Assembly: GCF_000023865.1 (NCBI RefSeq) | Contig: NC_013159.1 | Span: forward strand, 3,002,001-3,066,000 | Reading direction: 5' to 3' | DNA: 64,000 nucleotides | Source of the DNA: Saccharomonospora viridis DSM 43017 | Lineage (GTDB): Bacteria > Actinomycetota > Actinomycetes > Mycobacteriales > Pseudonocardiaceae | Shown here: positions 24,837 through 35,419 of the stretch, piece by piece | How the letters are laid out: each line of letters starts with the position of its first letter | Numbering within the stretch: position 1 is the stretch's first letter | The notes under the pieces: generated by a model | Seen by the model: only the letters and a program-made list of their open reading frames with translations | The model's database searches: none | What the model was told of the DNA's origin: nothing | Made by a program: the position numbers and the translations under genes

Positions 24837-27608
24837 ATGCTGGCCGTGTGGGATGACACGCTCGCGCACCCGGTGCGTGGGCGGGATCGTGAACTCGCGA
24901 CTTTGACCGGGCTTCTCGACAACACCTCCGGCCGAAGAGGCACCGGAATGGTTGTCGTGGGGGCCCCGGGGACGGGCAAGACCACCCTGCTCAACGCGCT
25001 CGTCGAACACGCCGAAGGGTTCCAAGTCCTGTGGGCCGAGGGCAGCGCGGCCGAGTCCGATGTCCGTTTCGCCGGTGTCGAGCAGTTGTTGAGACCGCTC
25101 GAGTCCTTGGTGTCACTCCTGCCGGATGACCGTGGCCGCGCATTGCGACCGGTATGGGGACTGCCCGCCGACGATGAGGGACAGGTCGGTTCACTCGCGG
25201 TACCGGCGGCCGTCTCCGCGCTGCTCGGCCTGGCCGCTCGTCGACAGCCCGTCCTGTGCTGTGTCGATTCGGCCCACCTGTTGGACAGCGCGTCCCTGTC
25301 CGCTCTCGCCTTCGCCGCACGCCGCGCTCACCACGCCGGTGTGGTCTTCGTGTTCGCCGTCGACTGTACGGCCGACACCGAGGTGGACACGGAGACGTCG
25401 GTGTGGGGCGAACTTCCTCGGTTACGGCTCGGCCGGCTGGACGACGAGGCCGCGCACGCGCTGTTGCGTGACCGGCTCGGCGCGTCCCTGCCGCACGACC
25501 TCGCCGATTCCCTGCTCGACGTCGGACACGGCAATCCCCTCGCCCTGGTCGAACTCGCCGAGAGTCTGACACCGGAGCACCTGTGCGGAAGGGCGGCTCC
25601 GCCTTCGTCCCCGCCTCCCGAGGGGAGGCTGTGCCGTACGCTCGGACACCGGCTGTCGGCTCTGTCCGAGGGAGCACGCGAGGTGGTGGCGCTCGCCGGG
25701 ATATCCGAGGGATTGGACGAACAGCTCACCTGTCGGGTGCTGCCCCATCACAGGTCGACGCTGGCCGAGGCCGTCCGCTCGGGGCTGGTGGTCCTCGACG
25801 GCGACACGGTCCGGACCGCGGCGGACACCGTGCCCTCCGCACTGCTCGCGGCCTTGACCCCGCAGGACATCGTCCAAGCGCACCACCGCATGGCCGAGGC
25901 CGCGGAGGCGGTCGGAGACCGGGACCGCGCCGTGTGGCATCGGGCGGCGATCGCCATGGCCCCCGATCCGGCTCTCGTGGCGGACCTGGACGACATCGCG
26001 GAGCGCGCCCGCGCCGCGGCGGCCCACGCCACGGCCGCAGCGGCGAGTGAACGAGCGGCGGCCCTGACCTCGGACACGAAGGAACGCGCCCGCCGTCTCG
26101 TGGCGGCGGCCACGGACCACTGGGCTTCGGGGCGTCCGCAGCGAGCGCGCACCGCGTTGCGGCTCGCCGCCCCACTCTCCGACAGCGTTCTGGGCGCGCG
26201 GGTCAGCAGGCTGGCGGGTGAGATCGAACTGCGCCGGGGTGACCCCTCCGTGGCCGCTACCAAACTCATCTCCACCGCACGACAGCTGGCGTCCACGCAT
26301 CGCACGCTCGCCGCGAGCGCACTCATGTTGGCCGGTGAGGCGAGTTTCGTGGCGGGGGACAACGCGCGGTACTGCCTCACCGCGAAGGACGCCGCCCTCC
26401 TCTGCGGCCCGGAGGAATGGCCGGCCACGCGGGTGGTGCGCGAGCACTTCACCGCCATGTCGGCGACCTTCCGAGGGGAGCACAGTGCCGCGGCGGCGCC
26501 GCTGCGCAGCCTCGTCGAACTCGGCGAGACGACGCCCGATCCGACCGCGAAGACCCTCGCGAGCCAGGCCGCCTTCACCCTCGGCGACGCCGAACGATCC
26601 CGGGACCTCGCGCTCCAGGCCGTCGTGTGCGCCCGTGCCCGCGGCGACGAGTCGGGGGTGCCGTGGGCCTTGGTGTACGCGGCGTTGTCGGCGTTGTTGT
26701 CCGGGCAACTCTCCGCCGCGTCCACCACCGCGTTGGAGGGACTTCAGGTGGCGCGTTCGTTGGGGCAGTCCAATTCGGCCGTCGATCATGTCACCGTGCT
26801 CGCCATGTTGGCCGCGTTGCAGGGCGATGAGGAAACCGCCCTGCAACGGCTGCAAGCCGCGAACACGGAGCTCGCCGAACGTGGACTGGGCCGTCCGAGC
26901 GCACTGGCGACCTGGGCGGCTGCCTGTGTGGACCTCGCCCATGACCGGCCCGCCGAGGCCTTCGATCGATTCCGCAGGATGACGGTGGGCCGATCCCGCC
27001 ACTGCGTGCCGCTTCGGGTGATGGCGGTGCCGCATTTCGTCGAGGCCGCCGTGCGGTGCGGGGAGAAGGAGGTGGCCCGACGTTCCCTGGTGACGTTCGA
27101 GCACTGGGCCAACACCACGGGAGGCACCGCTCGGGTCGCCTTGGCCCATCGCTGCCATGCGTTGCTCGCCGAGCAGGACGGTGAAGCGCAGGAGCGGTTC
27201 ACCGAGGCGGTCCGCTTGCACCGCGAGGCCGACGCACCTTACGACCTGGCTGTCACCCAGCTGCTGTACGCCTCCCACCTGCGGCGCTCCCGCAGGCCCA
27301 AACAGGCCCGGGAACTGCTGCGGGAAGCCGTCCAGTTGTTCGACGACCTCGGTGCCACGCACTGGGTGGAGCGGGCCTCGCAGGAACTGCGTGCCTGCGG
27401 CCACCCGGGACGGGGCAAACCCCACCTGTCCCGGGGGTTGAGTCCACAGCAGGAACGCATCGCGCAGCTTGTGGCCGACGGCGCCACGAACAAGGAGATC
27501 GCCACGCAACTGTTCATCAGTCATCGCACGGTGGATCACCATCTGCGCAACATCTTCGCCAAGCTCGACGTGCGTTCCCGCGTGCAGCTGGCGGCCCTCT
27601 TCCGGTGA
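24837..27608 (+). CDS. Large ATP-binding LuxR (LAL/MalT-like) transcriptional regulator
   Basis: A 923-residue regulator. An N-terminal P-loop ATPase has Walker A GAPGTGKT (42-49) and a Walker B-like VLCCVDSAHLLD. The middle (about 350-820) is a long helical, TPR-like sensory region. The C-terminal LuxR helix-turn-helix spans about 865-920 (LSPQQERIAQLVADGATNKE, then HRTVDHHLRNIFAKLDVRSR). LAL regulators sense small inducers or partner proteins and switch on catabolic or secondary-metabolite genes. The cutinase gene lies 180 bp downstream on the same strand, so it is the obvious candidate target; that link is inference. The Shine-Dalgarno is weak. Confidence 0.92.
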   Translation: MLAVWDDTLAHPVRGRDRELATLTGLLDNTSGRRGTGMVVVGAPGTGKTTLLNALVEHAEGFQVLWAEGSAAESDVRFAGVEQLLRPLESLVSLLPDDRGRALRPVWGLPADDEGQVGSLAVPAAVSALLGLAARRQPVLCCVDSAHLLDSASLSALAFAARRAHHAGVVFVFAVDCTADTEVDTETSVWGELPRLRLGRLDDEAAHALLRDRLGASLPHDLADSLLDVGHGNPLALVELAESLTPEHLCGRAAPPSSPPPEGRLCRTLGHRLSALSEGAREVVALAGISEGLDEQLTCRVLPHHRSTLAEAVRSGLVVLDGDTVRTAADTVPSALLAALTPQDIVQAHHRMAEAAEAVGDRDRAVWHRAAIAMAPDPALVADLDDIAERARAAAAHATAAAASERAAALTSDTKERARRLVAAATDHWASGRPQRARTALRLAAPLSDSVLGARVSRLAGEIELRRGDPSVAATKLISTARQLASTHRTLAASALMLAGEASFVAGDNARYCLTAKDAALLCGPEEWPATRVVREHFTAMSATFRGEHSAAAAPLRSLVELGETTPDPTAKTLASQAAFTLGDAERSRDLALQAVVCARARGDESGVPWALVYAALSALLSGQLSAASTTALEGLQVARSLGQSNSAVDHVTVLAMLAALQGDEETALQRLQAANTELAERGLGRPSALATWAAACVDLAHDRPAEAFDRFRRMTVGRSRHCVPLRVMAVPHFVEAAVRCGEKEVARRSLVTFEHWANTTGGTARVALAHRCHALLAEQDGEAQERFTEAVRLHREADAPYDLAVTQLLYASHLRRSRRPKQARELLREAVQLFDDLGATHWVERASQELRACGHPGRGKPHLSRGLSPQQERIAQLVADGATNKEIATQLFISHRTVDHHLRNIFAKLDVRSRVQLAALFR

Positions 27609-27647
27609 AGGCCGTCCGGCCAATTTCCGGTGAGGGCCGTCCGGCCC
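27601..27647 (+). repeat. Tandem repeat duplicating the 3' end of the LuxR gene
   Basis: TTCCGGTGAAGGCCGTCCGG continues as GCC at 27601-27622 and is repeated at 27626-27647 with one change (A to G). The unit carries the stop codon TGA and a small GGCCG/CGGCC hairpin. It sits at the head of the cutinase upstream region and may serve as a terminator pair or operator pair. Confidence 0.7.
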
Positions 27648-27788
27648 ACCTGCCTACCCGCGGGTAATAACTGGTGATTTCACCGATGTCGCACCGCTCC
27701 CTACCTGGTCAGAATCACCACTGTTCGTCATTGGGCGAACGCAGGTAGCGACCAGTTGCCTGGACTCTCGGAGTAAAGGAGCGACGCA

Positions 27789-28703
27789 GTGCGAATTCGC
27801 AGGCAGGCGGGCACCGGTGCCCGCGCCTCGATGGCGCGAGCGATCGGCGTGATGACCACCGCTTTGGCCGTGCTCGTCGGCGCGGTGGGTGGTGTTGCGG
27901 GAGCTGAGGTCTCCACAGCCCAGGACAACCCTTACGAACGTGGTCCCGACCCGACGGAGGACAGCATCGAGGCCATCCGCGGCCCGTTCTCGGTGGCCAC
28001 CGAGCGCGTGTCTTCCTTCGCCTCCGGCTTCGGTGGCGGCACGATCTACTACCCCAGGGAGACCGACGAGGGCACCTTCGGGGCCGTCGCCGTCGCCCCG
28101 GGCTTCACCGCCAGCCAGGGCAGCATGTCGTGGTACGGCGAGCGCGTCGCCTCGCAGGGCTTCATCGTGTTCACCATCGACACCAACACGCGCCTCGACC
28201 AGCCCGGACAGCGTGGCCGTCAGTTGCTGGCCGCCCTGGACTACCTGGTGGAGCGCAGTGACCGGAAGGTCCGCGAGCGGCTCGACCCGAACCGGCTCGC
28301 GGTCATGGGCCACTCGATGGGCGGTGGCGGTTCGCTGGAGGCGACCGTGATGCGGCCCTCGCTGAAGGCGTCCATCCCCCTGACGCCGTGGAACCTGGAC
28401 AAGACCTGGGGCCAGGTCCAGGTGCCGACGTTCATCATCGGCGCCGAACTCGACACCATCGCGTCGGTGCGGACCCACGCGAAGCCGTTCTACGAGAGCC
28501 TGCCGAGCTCGTTGCCGAAGGCGTACATGGAGCTGGACGGCGCCACCCACTTCGCTCCGAACATCCCCAACACCACGATCGCGAAGTACGTGATCTCGTG
28601 GCTCAAGCGGTTCGTGGACGAGGACACCCGCTACAGCCAGTTCCTCTGCCCCAACCCGACCGACCGGGCGATCGAGGAGTACCGCTCGACCTGCCCGTAC
28701 TGA
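27789..28703 (+). CDS. cut190: Secreted polyester hydrolase (cutinase) Cut190
   Basis: A 304-residue alpha/beta hydrolase with a signal peptide (about 1-44, hydrophobic core 24-38) for export. The nucleophile S176 is in GHSMGGGG; D222 and H254 complete the triad. Ca2+ ligands known for Cut190 are all here: S76/A78/F81, E220/D250/E296 and D204/T206. C287-C302 is the C-terminal disulfide. S226 and R228 are the wild-type residues. The enzyme hydrolyses cutin-like esters and aromatic polyesters such as PET, and is calcium-activated. The GTG start has AAGGAG 8 nt upstream. It is followed by a strong hairpin and preceded by the LuxR regulator. I recognise the whole sequence as the Saccharomonospora viridis enzyme. 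Confidence 0.98.
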   Translation: MRIRRQAGTGARASMARAIGVMTTALAVLVGAVGGVAGAEVSTAQDNPYERGPDPTEDSIEAIRGPFSVATERVSSFASGFGGGTIYYPRETDEGTFGAVAVAPGFTASQGSMSWYGERVASQGFIVFTIDTNTRLDQPGQRGRQLLAALDYLVERSDRKVRERLDPNRLAVMGHSMGGGGSLEATVMRPSLKASIPLTPWNLDKTWGQVQVPTFIIGAELDTIASVRTHAKPFYESLPSSLPKAYMELDGATHFAPNIPNTTIAKYVISWLKRFVDEDTRYSQFLCPNPTDRAIEEYRSTCPY

Positions 28704-28744
28704 GCTGAACCGCTGTTGAACAGCTGAATATCGGAGTCCGCGCA

Positions 28745-28777
28745 GCGGGCACCGCACGTACCACGTGCGGTGCCCGC
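28745..28777 (+). terminator. Terminator hairpin after cut190
   Basis: A perfect 15-bp stem (GCGGGCACCGCACGT and complement) with a 3-nt loop lies 42 bp after the stop. There is no T-tract, as is common in high-GC actinobacteria. It separates cut190 from the convergent Rv2175c-like gene. Confidence 0.8.
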
Positions 28778-28885
28778 GTCGTTCGGGGACGACCACGGCG
28801 ACACGGGCCGTCATGAGGACGGCTTCGCGGAATCGACACAGCCGAACCTCGACGGGCCCGGGAAGGTGAACGGGACGGAAGGCCG

Positions 28886-29254
28886 CTAGAACGCCATCGC
28901 CTGGGCGCGCCGCTTGACCTCGGTACCGTGGTTGGTCCGCAGCGCGTTGATCGGCGTCACGCCGGGCAGGGAATCATCCTTCGAGAACAGCCATCTCAAC
29001 ATTTCCGTCCGATTGAACCCGGCGTCGGACAACACCGTGATGGTGCCGGACAAACCTTTGACCGGACCGTTGTCGTTCAAGAACTCGGCGGGAATCATGA
29101 GCTCGCCGTTCCTCCGCACGGCGATCAGTTGACCGTCCCGCAACATCTGCCGGACCTTGTTCTCCGACGCTTTGATCGTCTTGGCCGTCTCGGCGACGGT
29201 CAACACGGCAACATCGGGGTCAAGCACGTCGTCAGCGACTGGAATCGCACTCAC
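28886..29254 (-). CDS. Rv2175c-family winged-helix DNA-binding protein
   Basis: A 122-residue protein. IPVADDVLDPD near the N-terminus, a helix-turn-helix (about 25-75, with AETAKTIKASENKVRQMLRD) and the C-terminal VKRRAQAMAF are the Rv2175c signature. In M. tuberculosis, Rv2175c is a DNA-binding substrate of the kinase PknL on its flexible N-terminus. Here it is likewise divergent from a Ser/Thr kinase gene. I chose the GTG at 29254 because AAGGTGG lies 5 nt upstream. The N-terminal tail is then shorter than in M. tuberculosis and contains no threonine, so the phosphosite may not be conserved. A GTG at 29263 is the alternative. Confidence 0.92.
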   Translation of the reverse strand: MSAIPVADDVLDPDVAVLTVAETAKTIKASENKVRQMLRDGQLIAVRRNGELMIPAEFLNDNGPVKGLSGTITVLSDAGFNRTEMLRWLFSKDDSLPGVTPINALRTNHGTEVKRRAQAMAF

Positions 29255-29351
29255 ATGCTCCACCTTGCCATAATCGGGGCGCCCGAGAGAGCACCATTTT
29301 TCACTTCATCGCCGTGGTGCTCCCAACAACCCCGACCGTAGGACGACCGCT

Positions 29352-31328
29352 GTGACACGCACCGAACCGAGCCTCGCCGGCGCCCTCCTCGACCGGCGGT
29401 ACCGCGTCGAGGATCTGATCGCCCGAGGTGGAATGTCATCGGTGTACCGCGGAGTCGACACCAGGTTGGACCGGCCGGTCGCCGTGAAGGTCATGGACTC
29501 GCGGTTCGCGGGTGACCGGTCGTTCGTCGATCGGTTCGAACGGGAGGCCCGGGCGGCTGCTCGGCTGCATCATCCGCACGTCGTCGCGGTGCACGACCAG
29601 GGTTTCGACACCTCGGCCGACCCGGAGAACCCCAGGGCCTTCCTGGTGATGGAACTCGTGAACGGCGGGACCCTGCGCGACCTGATCAACGAGCGGGGCC
29701 GACTCGACGTGCCGTTGGCCCTCACCGTCGCCGAGCAGGTCTCCTCGGCGCTGGCCGCCGCCCATGCCGCCGGACTCGTACATCGGGACATCAAACCAGA
29801 GAACGTGCTCATCGGCAGGGGCGGCGACACCGGTGGTGTCGTCAAGGTCGCCGATTTCGGTCTGGTCCGCGCGGCGGCGAGCGCGGGGACCACCAGCGCG
29901 AACATCATCCTCGGCACGGTCGCGTATCTCTCTCCCGAACAGGTGGCGACGGGGACGACGACCGCACGGTCGGACATCTACTCGACGGGCATCCTGCTGT
30001 ACGAAATGCTCACCGGCCGGGTGCCCTACAGCGGTGACACGGCGCTGTCGGTGGCCTACCGCCATGTCAACGACGACGTGCCCGCGCCGAGCACGGTGGT
30101 CCCGGGGATACCCGCGGCGCTCGACGACCTCGTGCTGCGCGCCACCCGCCGCGACGCCGAGGCACGTCCGGCAGACGCGGCGAAGTTCCTGGCGGAACTT
30201 CGCCGGGTGAAGGCCGAACTCGGCGTGCGCACCGCCACGATCCCGGTGGCCACGCCACCCGACGCTCCCCGAATCTCACGGAGCGTCCCCGCCGAGGACG
30301 ACTCGGAACTGACCGTGCCCGCCATACCCGCGATCACGGAGCACTCCGGGCCCGGTCCACGCGGCACGCAGGCCCTACCGCGCGCCATGGTCGAAACCTC
30401 GGGGCACCTCGGCCCTCCGCAGGCCGAGCCGCCCACCGCTTCGCCCCGACGCCGTCCCCCACTCGCGGTCCTGGCGCTGGTGGTGCTGGTCCTGCTGGGC
30501 GGGGTCGGCGCCGGTGTGTGGTGGTTCTCCGCCGGTCGCTACGTGGACGTCCCCTCGGTCGCCGGGCTGAGCCGGGAGGAGGCGGAGACGGCGTTACGTC
30601 AAGCGGAGCTGACCCCCGTGTTCACCGAGGAGCGGCACAACACCGCCCCGGCGGGAACGGTGATCCGCAGCGAGCCGGACAGCGGCTCACGGGCGTTGCA
30701 GGGCGACGAGGTGACCGTGGTGCTCTCCTTGGGCAAGCCGGTGGTGCCCGATGTCCGCGCGGGCGCGTCCGTCGAGGAGGCCGAGCGCGCCATCCGCGCC
30801 ATGCAATTGGAACCACGGGTGGACGCCGAAGCCGACGCCTACGACGCCGAGGTGCCCGAGGGTGCCGTGGTCACACTGACACCGAAACCGGGCACCCAGG
30901 CCAACGTCGGTGACACGGTGACCATCGTGCGGTCGAAAGGCCCGCCTCCGACACCCGTTCCCGACGTCAGCGGCATGTCCCGGGACGAGGCGTTCCAGGC
31001 ACTGCGGAACGCGGGATTCGAACCGTTCGAGGCGGGGAAGGAATTCTCCCCCAACGTGCAAGCGGGACACGTCGTGCGTACCGATCCCGAACAGGGCAGC
31101 ACGCCCGAGCCGGGCAGCCGGGTCGGGGTGTTCGTGTCCAACGCGGTGGAGGTGCCGTCCGTTGTGGGACGGCAGACCAAAAAGGCCGTCCGGATACTCC
31201 GCGAGGCGGGCTTCAAGGTGGAGGCCGAGAAGTCACGTGGCCCCGTCAGCTTCGTGATCGAGCAGAGCCCCGACGGCGGTACCCTCGCCGAGCCCGGCTC
31301 GACGGTCACCCTGTCGGTGATCCCCTGA
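29352..31328 (+). CDS. Membrane Ser/Thr protein kinase with four PASTA domains
   Basis: A 658-residue kinase. A Hanks-type kinase domain spans about 17-280 (glycine loop IARGGMSSVY, lysine in VAVKVM, catalytic HRDIKPENV, DFG in VADFGLV, SPE). A Pro/Ala linker and one membrane helix (about 376-397) lead to four extracellular PASTA repeats (to 658), each with a PDV/PSV-G-EA pattern. PASTA domains bind peptidoglycan fragments. It occupies the place of M. tuberculosis pknL (Rv2176), beside the Rv2175c homologue and near aroG, but PknL lacks PASTA repeats. The GTG start has a modest AGGAC Shine-Dalgarno. The likely partner is the divergent Rv2175c-like protein. Confidence 0.95.
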   Translation: MTRTEPSLAGALLDRRYRVEDLIARGGMSSVYRGVDTRLDRPVAVKVMDSRFAGDRSFVDRFEREARAAARLHHPHVVAVHDQGFDTSADPENPRAFLVMELVNGGTLRDLINERGRLDVPLALTVAEQVSSALAAAHAAGLVHRDIKPENVLIGRGGDTGGVVKVADFGLVRAAASAGTTSANIILGTVAYLSPEQVATGTTTARSDIYSTGILLYEMLTGRVPYSGDTALSVAYRHVNDDVPAPSTVVPGIPAALDDLVLRATRRDAEARPADAAKFLAELRRVKAELGVRTATIPVATPPDAPRISRSVPAEDDSELTVPAIPAITEHSGPGPRGTQALPRAMVETSGHLGPPQAEPPTASPRRRPPLAVLALVVLVLLGGVGAGVWWFSAGRYVDVPSVAGLSREEAETALRQAELTPVFTEERHNTAPAGTVIRSEPDSGSRALQGDEVTVVLSLGKPVVPDVRAGASVEEAERAIRAMQLEPRVDAEADAYDAEVPEGAVVTLTPKPGTQANVGDTVTIVRSKGPPPTPVPDVSGMSRDEAFQALRNAGFEPFEAGKEFSPNVQAGHVVRTDPEQGSTPEPGSRVGVFVSNAVEVPSVVGRQTKKAVRILREAGFKVEAEKSRGPVSFVIEQSPDGGTLAEPGSTVTLSVIP

Positions 31329-31471
31329 TCGCGCGGTCCGCCGGGCCCGCGTCGTGGCCGGACTGCGGCGTGGGCCGGCATGGCCGAGGATGAGTGTGGT
31401 GCCGCCGCCGTCGCGCTCTTCCGGTCGCGACGGCGGTGAACCGCACCACCGACTTCGCGAAAGAGACGCCG

Positions 31472-32794
31472 ATGTCAGCCGACCGGCTCAGCTCACTGGA
31501 CATCGCCTTCCTGTGCATCGACGGCGCCGCGACCCCCATGCACCTGGGCGCGGTCGCACTGTTCTCGGCTCGGAACCCTGACGCACACCGCCTCGCTGCC
31601 CTCGTGGCCCGACGGGCCGATGCATTGCCACGCCTACGACAGCGGGTGCGCACCGAACTCACCGGCGGTGCGCGGTGGGAGGACGACCCGACTTTCGACG
31701 CGACCCAGCATGTCAGCACCCACCACCTGGCGGGCGAGGGCCCCGAACCGCTGACCGCCCACGCCTCCCGGTGGTTGGCCACCCCTTTGGCCGTCCACCG
31801 TCCGTTGTGGAGCGCCCAGATCGTCACCGGGCTGTCCGAGGAGCGTTTCGCGCTGCTCATCAAGCTCCACCACGCGCTGTGTGACGGCACGGGCGCGATC
31901 GAACTGGCGCTGGGACTGCTCGATCACACACCCCTTCCCCGCCCCACCCCCCGTACCTTTCGGTCCCCTACGGCGAAGGACGACTCACCGCTGCGGACGC
32001 TGTGGCGGGGTGCCCGCGCGACCGTCGAACAAGCCATCGGCAGCACCGTCGAATCGGCGAGTATCGCCGGAGCGATGCTGCGGGCGGCAAGGCCCTACCC
32101 CCTGTCCCCGACCGTGACCACGTGCTCGCCCCGACGGCGGCTCGGGCTCGTCCGGCTCGACCTCGACGACATCCGGCGGGTGCGTAAGACCCACGGTGGA
32201 ACGACCAACGACGTCGTGCTCGCCCTTTTGGCCGGAGCGTTCCGGGACTGGCTGGTGAACCGCAACGACGATCCCGTCCGCCCCCTCCGCGCGTTGGTCC
32301 CCGTCAGCATGCGCCGGCGCCGAGGTGCCGAGGCGGGTGGTAACGCCCTGTCGGGATACCTGTGTGACCTGCCGGTCGACACGGACTCCCCGATCGAACG
32401 GCTCCACGCGGTGACGCGGACGATGAACCGCAACAAGCAGGCGGGCCCGTGGCGAGGTGCGGGCGCGCTGCCCGTACTCGCCGAACACCTTCCGGGCGCG
32501 GTACACCGGCTGGCCACGCGCACCGTCGCCCACGCGGCACCGCTGCTGTTCGACACCGTGGTCACCAACGTCCCGTTGCCGAACATCCCGTTGGCTCTCG
32601 ACGGCGCTCCATTGTGCGAGGTGTATCCCGTGGTGCCGCTCGCCCCGCACCAGTCGGTGGGATGCGCGGTCTCGACCTACCAGAACGGCGTGTACATCGG
32701 CCTGCACACCGGAGGGGACGCCGTGAGCGGCGTCGGCTCACTCGCCGACGCCGTCACCAAGTCGATGGCGGTGCTGCTCCAGCACTGTCCTTGA
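31472..32794 (+). CDS. Wax ester synthase/diacylglycerol acyltransferase family protein
   Basis: A 440-residue WS/DGAT enzyme. The active-site HHxxxDG motif is HHALCDG (133-139). The family motif around NDVVLALLAGAFRDWL and the C-terminal TNVPLP are also present. These enzymes esterify diacylglycerol or fatty alcohols with acyl-CoA to make triacylglycerol or wax ester storage lipid at the membrane. The ATG at 31472 has AAAGAG upstream. It ends 14 bp from the convergent DAHP synthase gene. It may be one of several paralogues. Confidence 0.93.
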   Translation: MSADRLSSLDIAFLCIDGAATPMHLGAVALFSARNPDAHRLAALVARRADALPRLRQRVRTELTGGARWEDDPTFDATQHVSTHHLAGEGPEPLTAHASRWLATPLAVHRPLWSAQIVTGLSEERFALLIKLHHALCDGTGAIELALGLLDHTPLPRPTPRTFRSPTAKDDSPLRTLWRGARATVEQAIGSTVESASIAGAMLRAARPYPLSPTVTTCSPRRRLGLVRLDLDDIRRVRKTHGGTTNDVVLALLAGAFRDWLVNRNDDPVRPLRALVPVSMRRRRGAEAGGNALSGYLCDLPVDTDSPIERLHAVTRTMNRNKQAGPWRGAGALPVLAEHLPGAVHRLATRTVAHAAPLLFDTVVTNVPLPNIPLALDGAPLCEVYPVVPLAPHQSVGCAVSTYQNGVYIGLHTGGDAVSGVGSLADAVTKSMAVLLQHCP

Positions 32795-32808
32795 CGACGC
32801 GTCGGAGG

Positions 32809-34277
<1,469 letters not shown>

Positions 34278-34325
34278 CCCCGCCCTTCTCGATCACGGTG
34301 AGTGGTCATTTCCTCCCGCGTCGGC

Positions 34326-35312
34326 TCACGCCGTTTGCGCGGCGTCGTAGAGCGCCTCGGCCTCCGACCCGAAATAGGGGCCGAACATGTAGCCCGGCAG
34401 GAACGTGTAGCCGAAGCTGTTCACCGACGCCTGCACTCCCGTACCCGTGGCCTCGTCGAAGTCCAGGAACCACGGCCCACCGCTTGAACCACCCGTCATG
34501 TCGCAGCTCATCGCGTGGTCGTTGGTGAGCAGGAAGTCGGTGAACGTGGGGCCGCTGCAGTGGATCAGCGCGCTGCCGTCGTAGGGATCGGCCGCGGGAT
34601 AGCCGAACGTGTACATGTCCTGGTTGCGCGGCTGGTTGAACGCGATGCCCTGCGCGCCCACCACGTCCTCCAGGAGGGCGCCGTCGAGCGGTTCCACCAC
34701 GGCGGCGCCGATGTCGTAGTTCATGTCCTCGCGCTGTTCCCACTGCGGCGTCGTGAGGGTCAGGCGCGCGGCCCACTCACCGTGCGGCGCCTGCCCGTCG
34801 TCGTAGCCGGGGACGAAGATCCAGTTGGTGTGCCAGCTCCCCTGGTACTTCACACAGTGCCCCGCCGTGATCACCACGCTCTTGTTCTCGCTGGTGACCA
34901 CGTTGCCGCTGCACGAAGCCGGACTGCCGTCGAAGGTGAAGAACACCCGGCCCGCGGTGTCGACCACCTCGCCGCCCCCGTGCCACGGTTCCCCCGACGT
35001 CGGGAAGCTACGAGGGCTCACGCCCGGCACGGCACGTGCCTCACCACGCGCGACGTCCCGCAGCGATTCCCGCACGGTGGACACGTCGACCGCGGCGAGG
35101 TCGACGTGCTGCTCCATCGGCACGGCCTCCCGCATTCGCTCCGGGGTCCAGTAGTCGAGAACCGCCTCCACCGACGCGGTGACCTCGTTGACGGCCACCC
35201 CGTCAAGTGAATTATTTTCCGAGATGTTCTTCGCGCTCGCCGGAACGGATATCCCCAGAGCCACCACGCCAGCAGCCACCAGGGTGAACGACCGCGATAT
35301 CCCTCGCTTCAT
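34326..35312 (-). CDS. Secreted trypsin-like serine protease
   Basis: A 328-residue protein with a signal peptide (1-27, hydrophobic SFTLVAAGVVALGISVPASA). A pro-region runs to about residue 100, then a chymotrypsin-fold domain. The triad is H142 in VITAGHCV, D190 in MNYDIGAAV and S267 in GGSSGGPW. The cysteine pairs near H142 (C124/C143) and in the second half are typical of the family. GGAGG lies well placed before the ATG. Substrate and role (nutrition or processing of secreted proteins) are unknown. Confidence 0.92.
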   Translation of the reverse strand: MKRGISRSFTLVAAGVVALGISVPASAKNISENNSLDGVAVNEVTASVEAVLDYWTPERMREAVPMEQHVDLAAVDVSTVRESLRDVARGEARAVPGVSPRSFPTSGEPWHGGGEVVDTAGRVFFTFDGSPASCSGNVVTSENKSVVITAGHCVKYQGSWHTNWIFVPGYDDGQAPHGEWAARLTLTTPQWEQREDMNYDIGAAVVEPLDGALLEDVVGAQGIAFNQPRNQDMYTFGYPAADPYDGSALIHCSGPTFTDFLLTNDHAMSCDMTGGSSGGPWFLDFDEATGTGVQASVNSFGYTFLPGYMFGPYFGSEAEALYDAAQTA

Positions 35313-35419
35313 CTCGCCGCCTCCACACCGTCGGTGAATTACCAACCAGTGGTAGGAAACGATCCGAGATATCGTCCAACTGTGGTACCGCCAGGAGAGG
35401 GACCCGGCGGCCCGACGGG

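Noticed and set aside
27789-27920. Tat signal peptide on Cut190
   Set aside because: RR occurs near the N-terminus, but the consensus SRRxFLK is absent, and the hydrophobic core and cleavage region fit a Sec signal.
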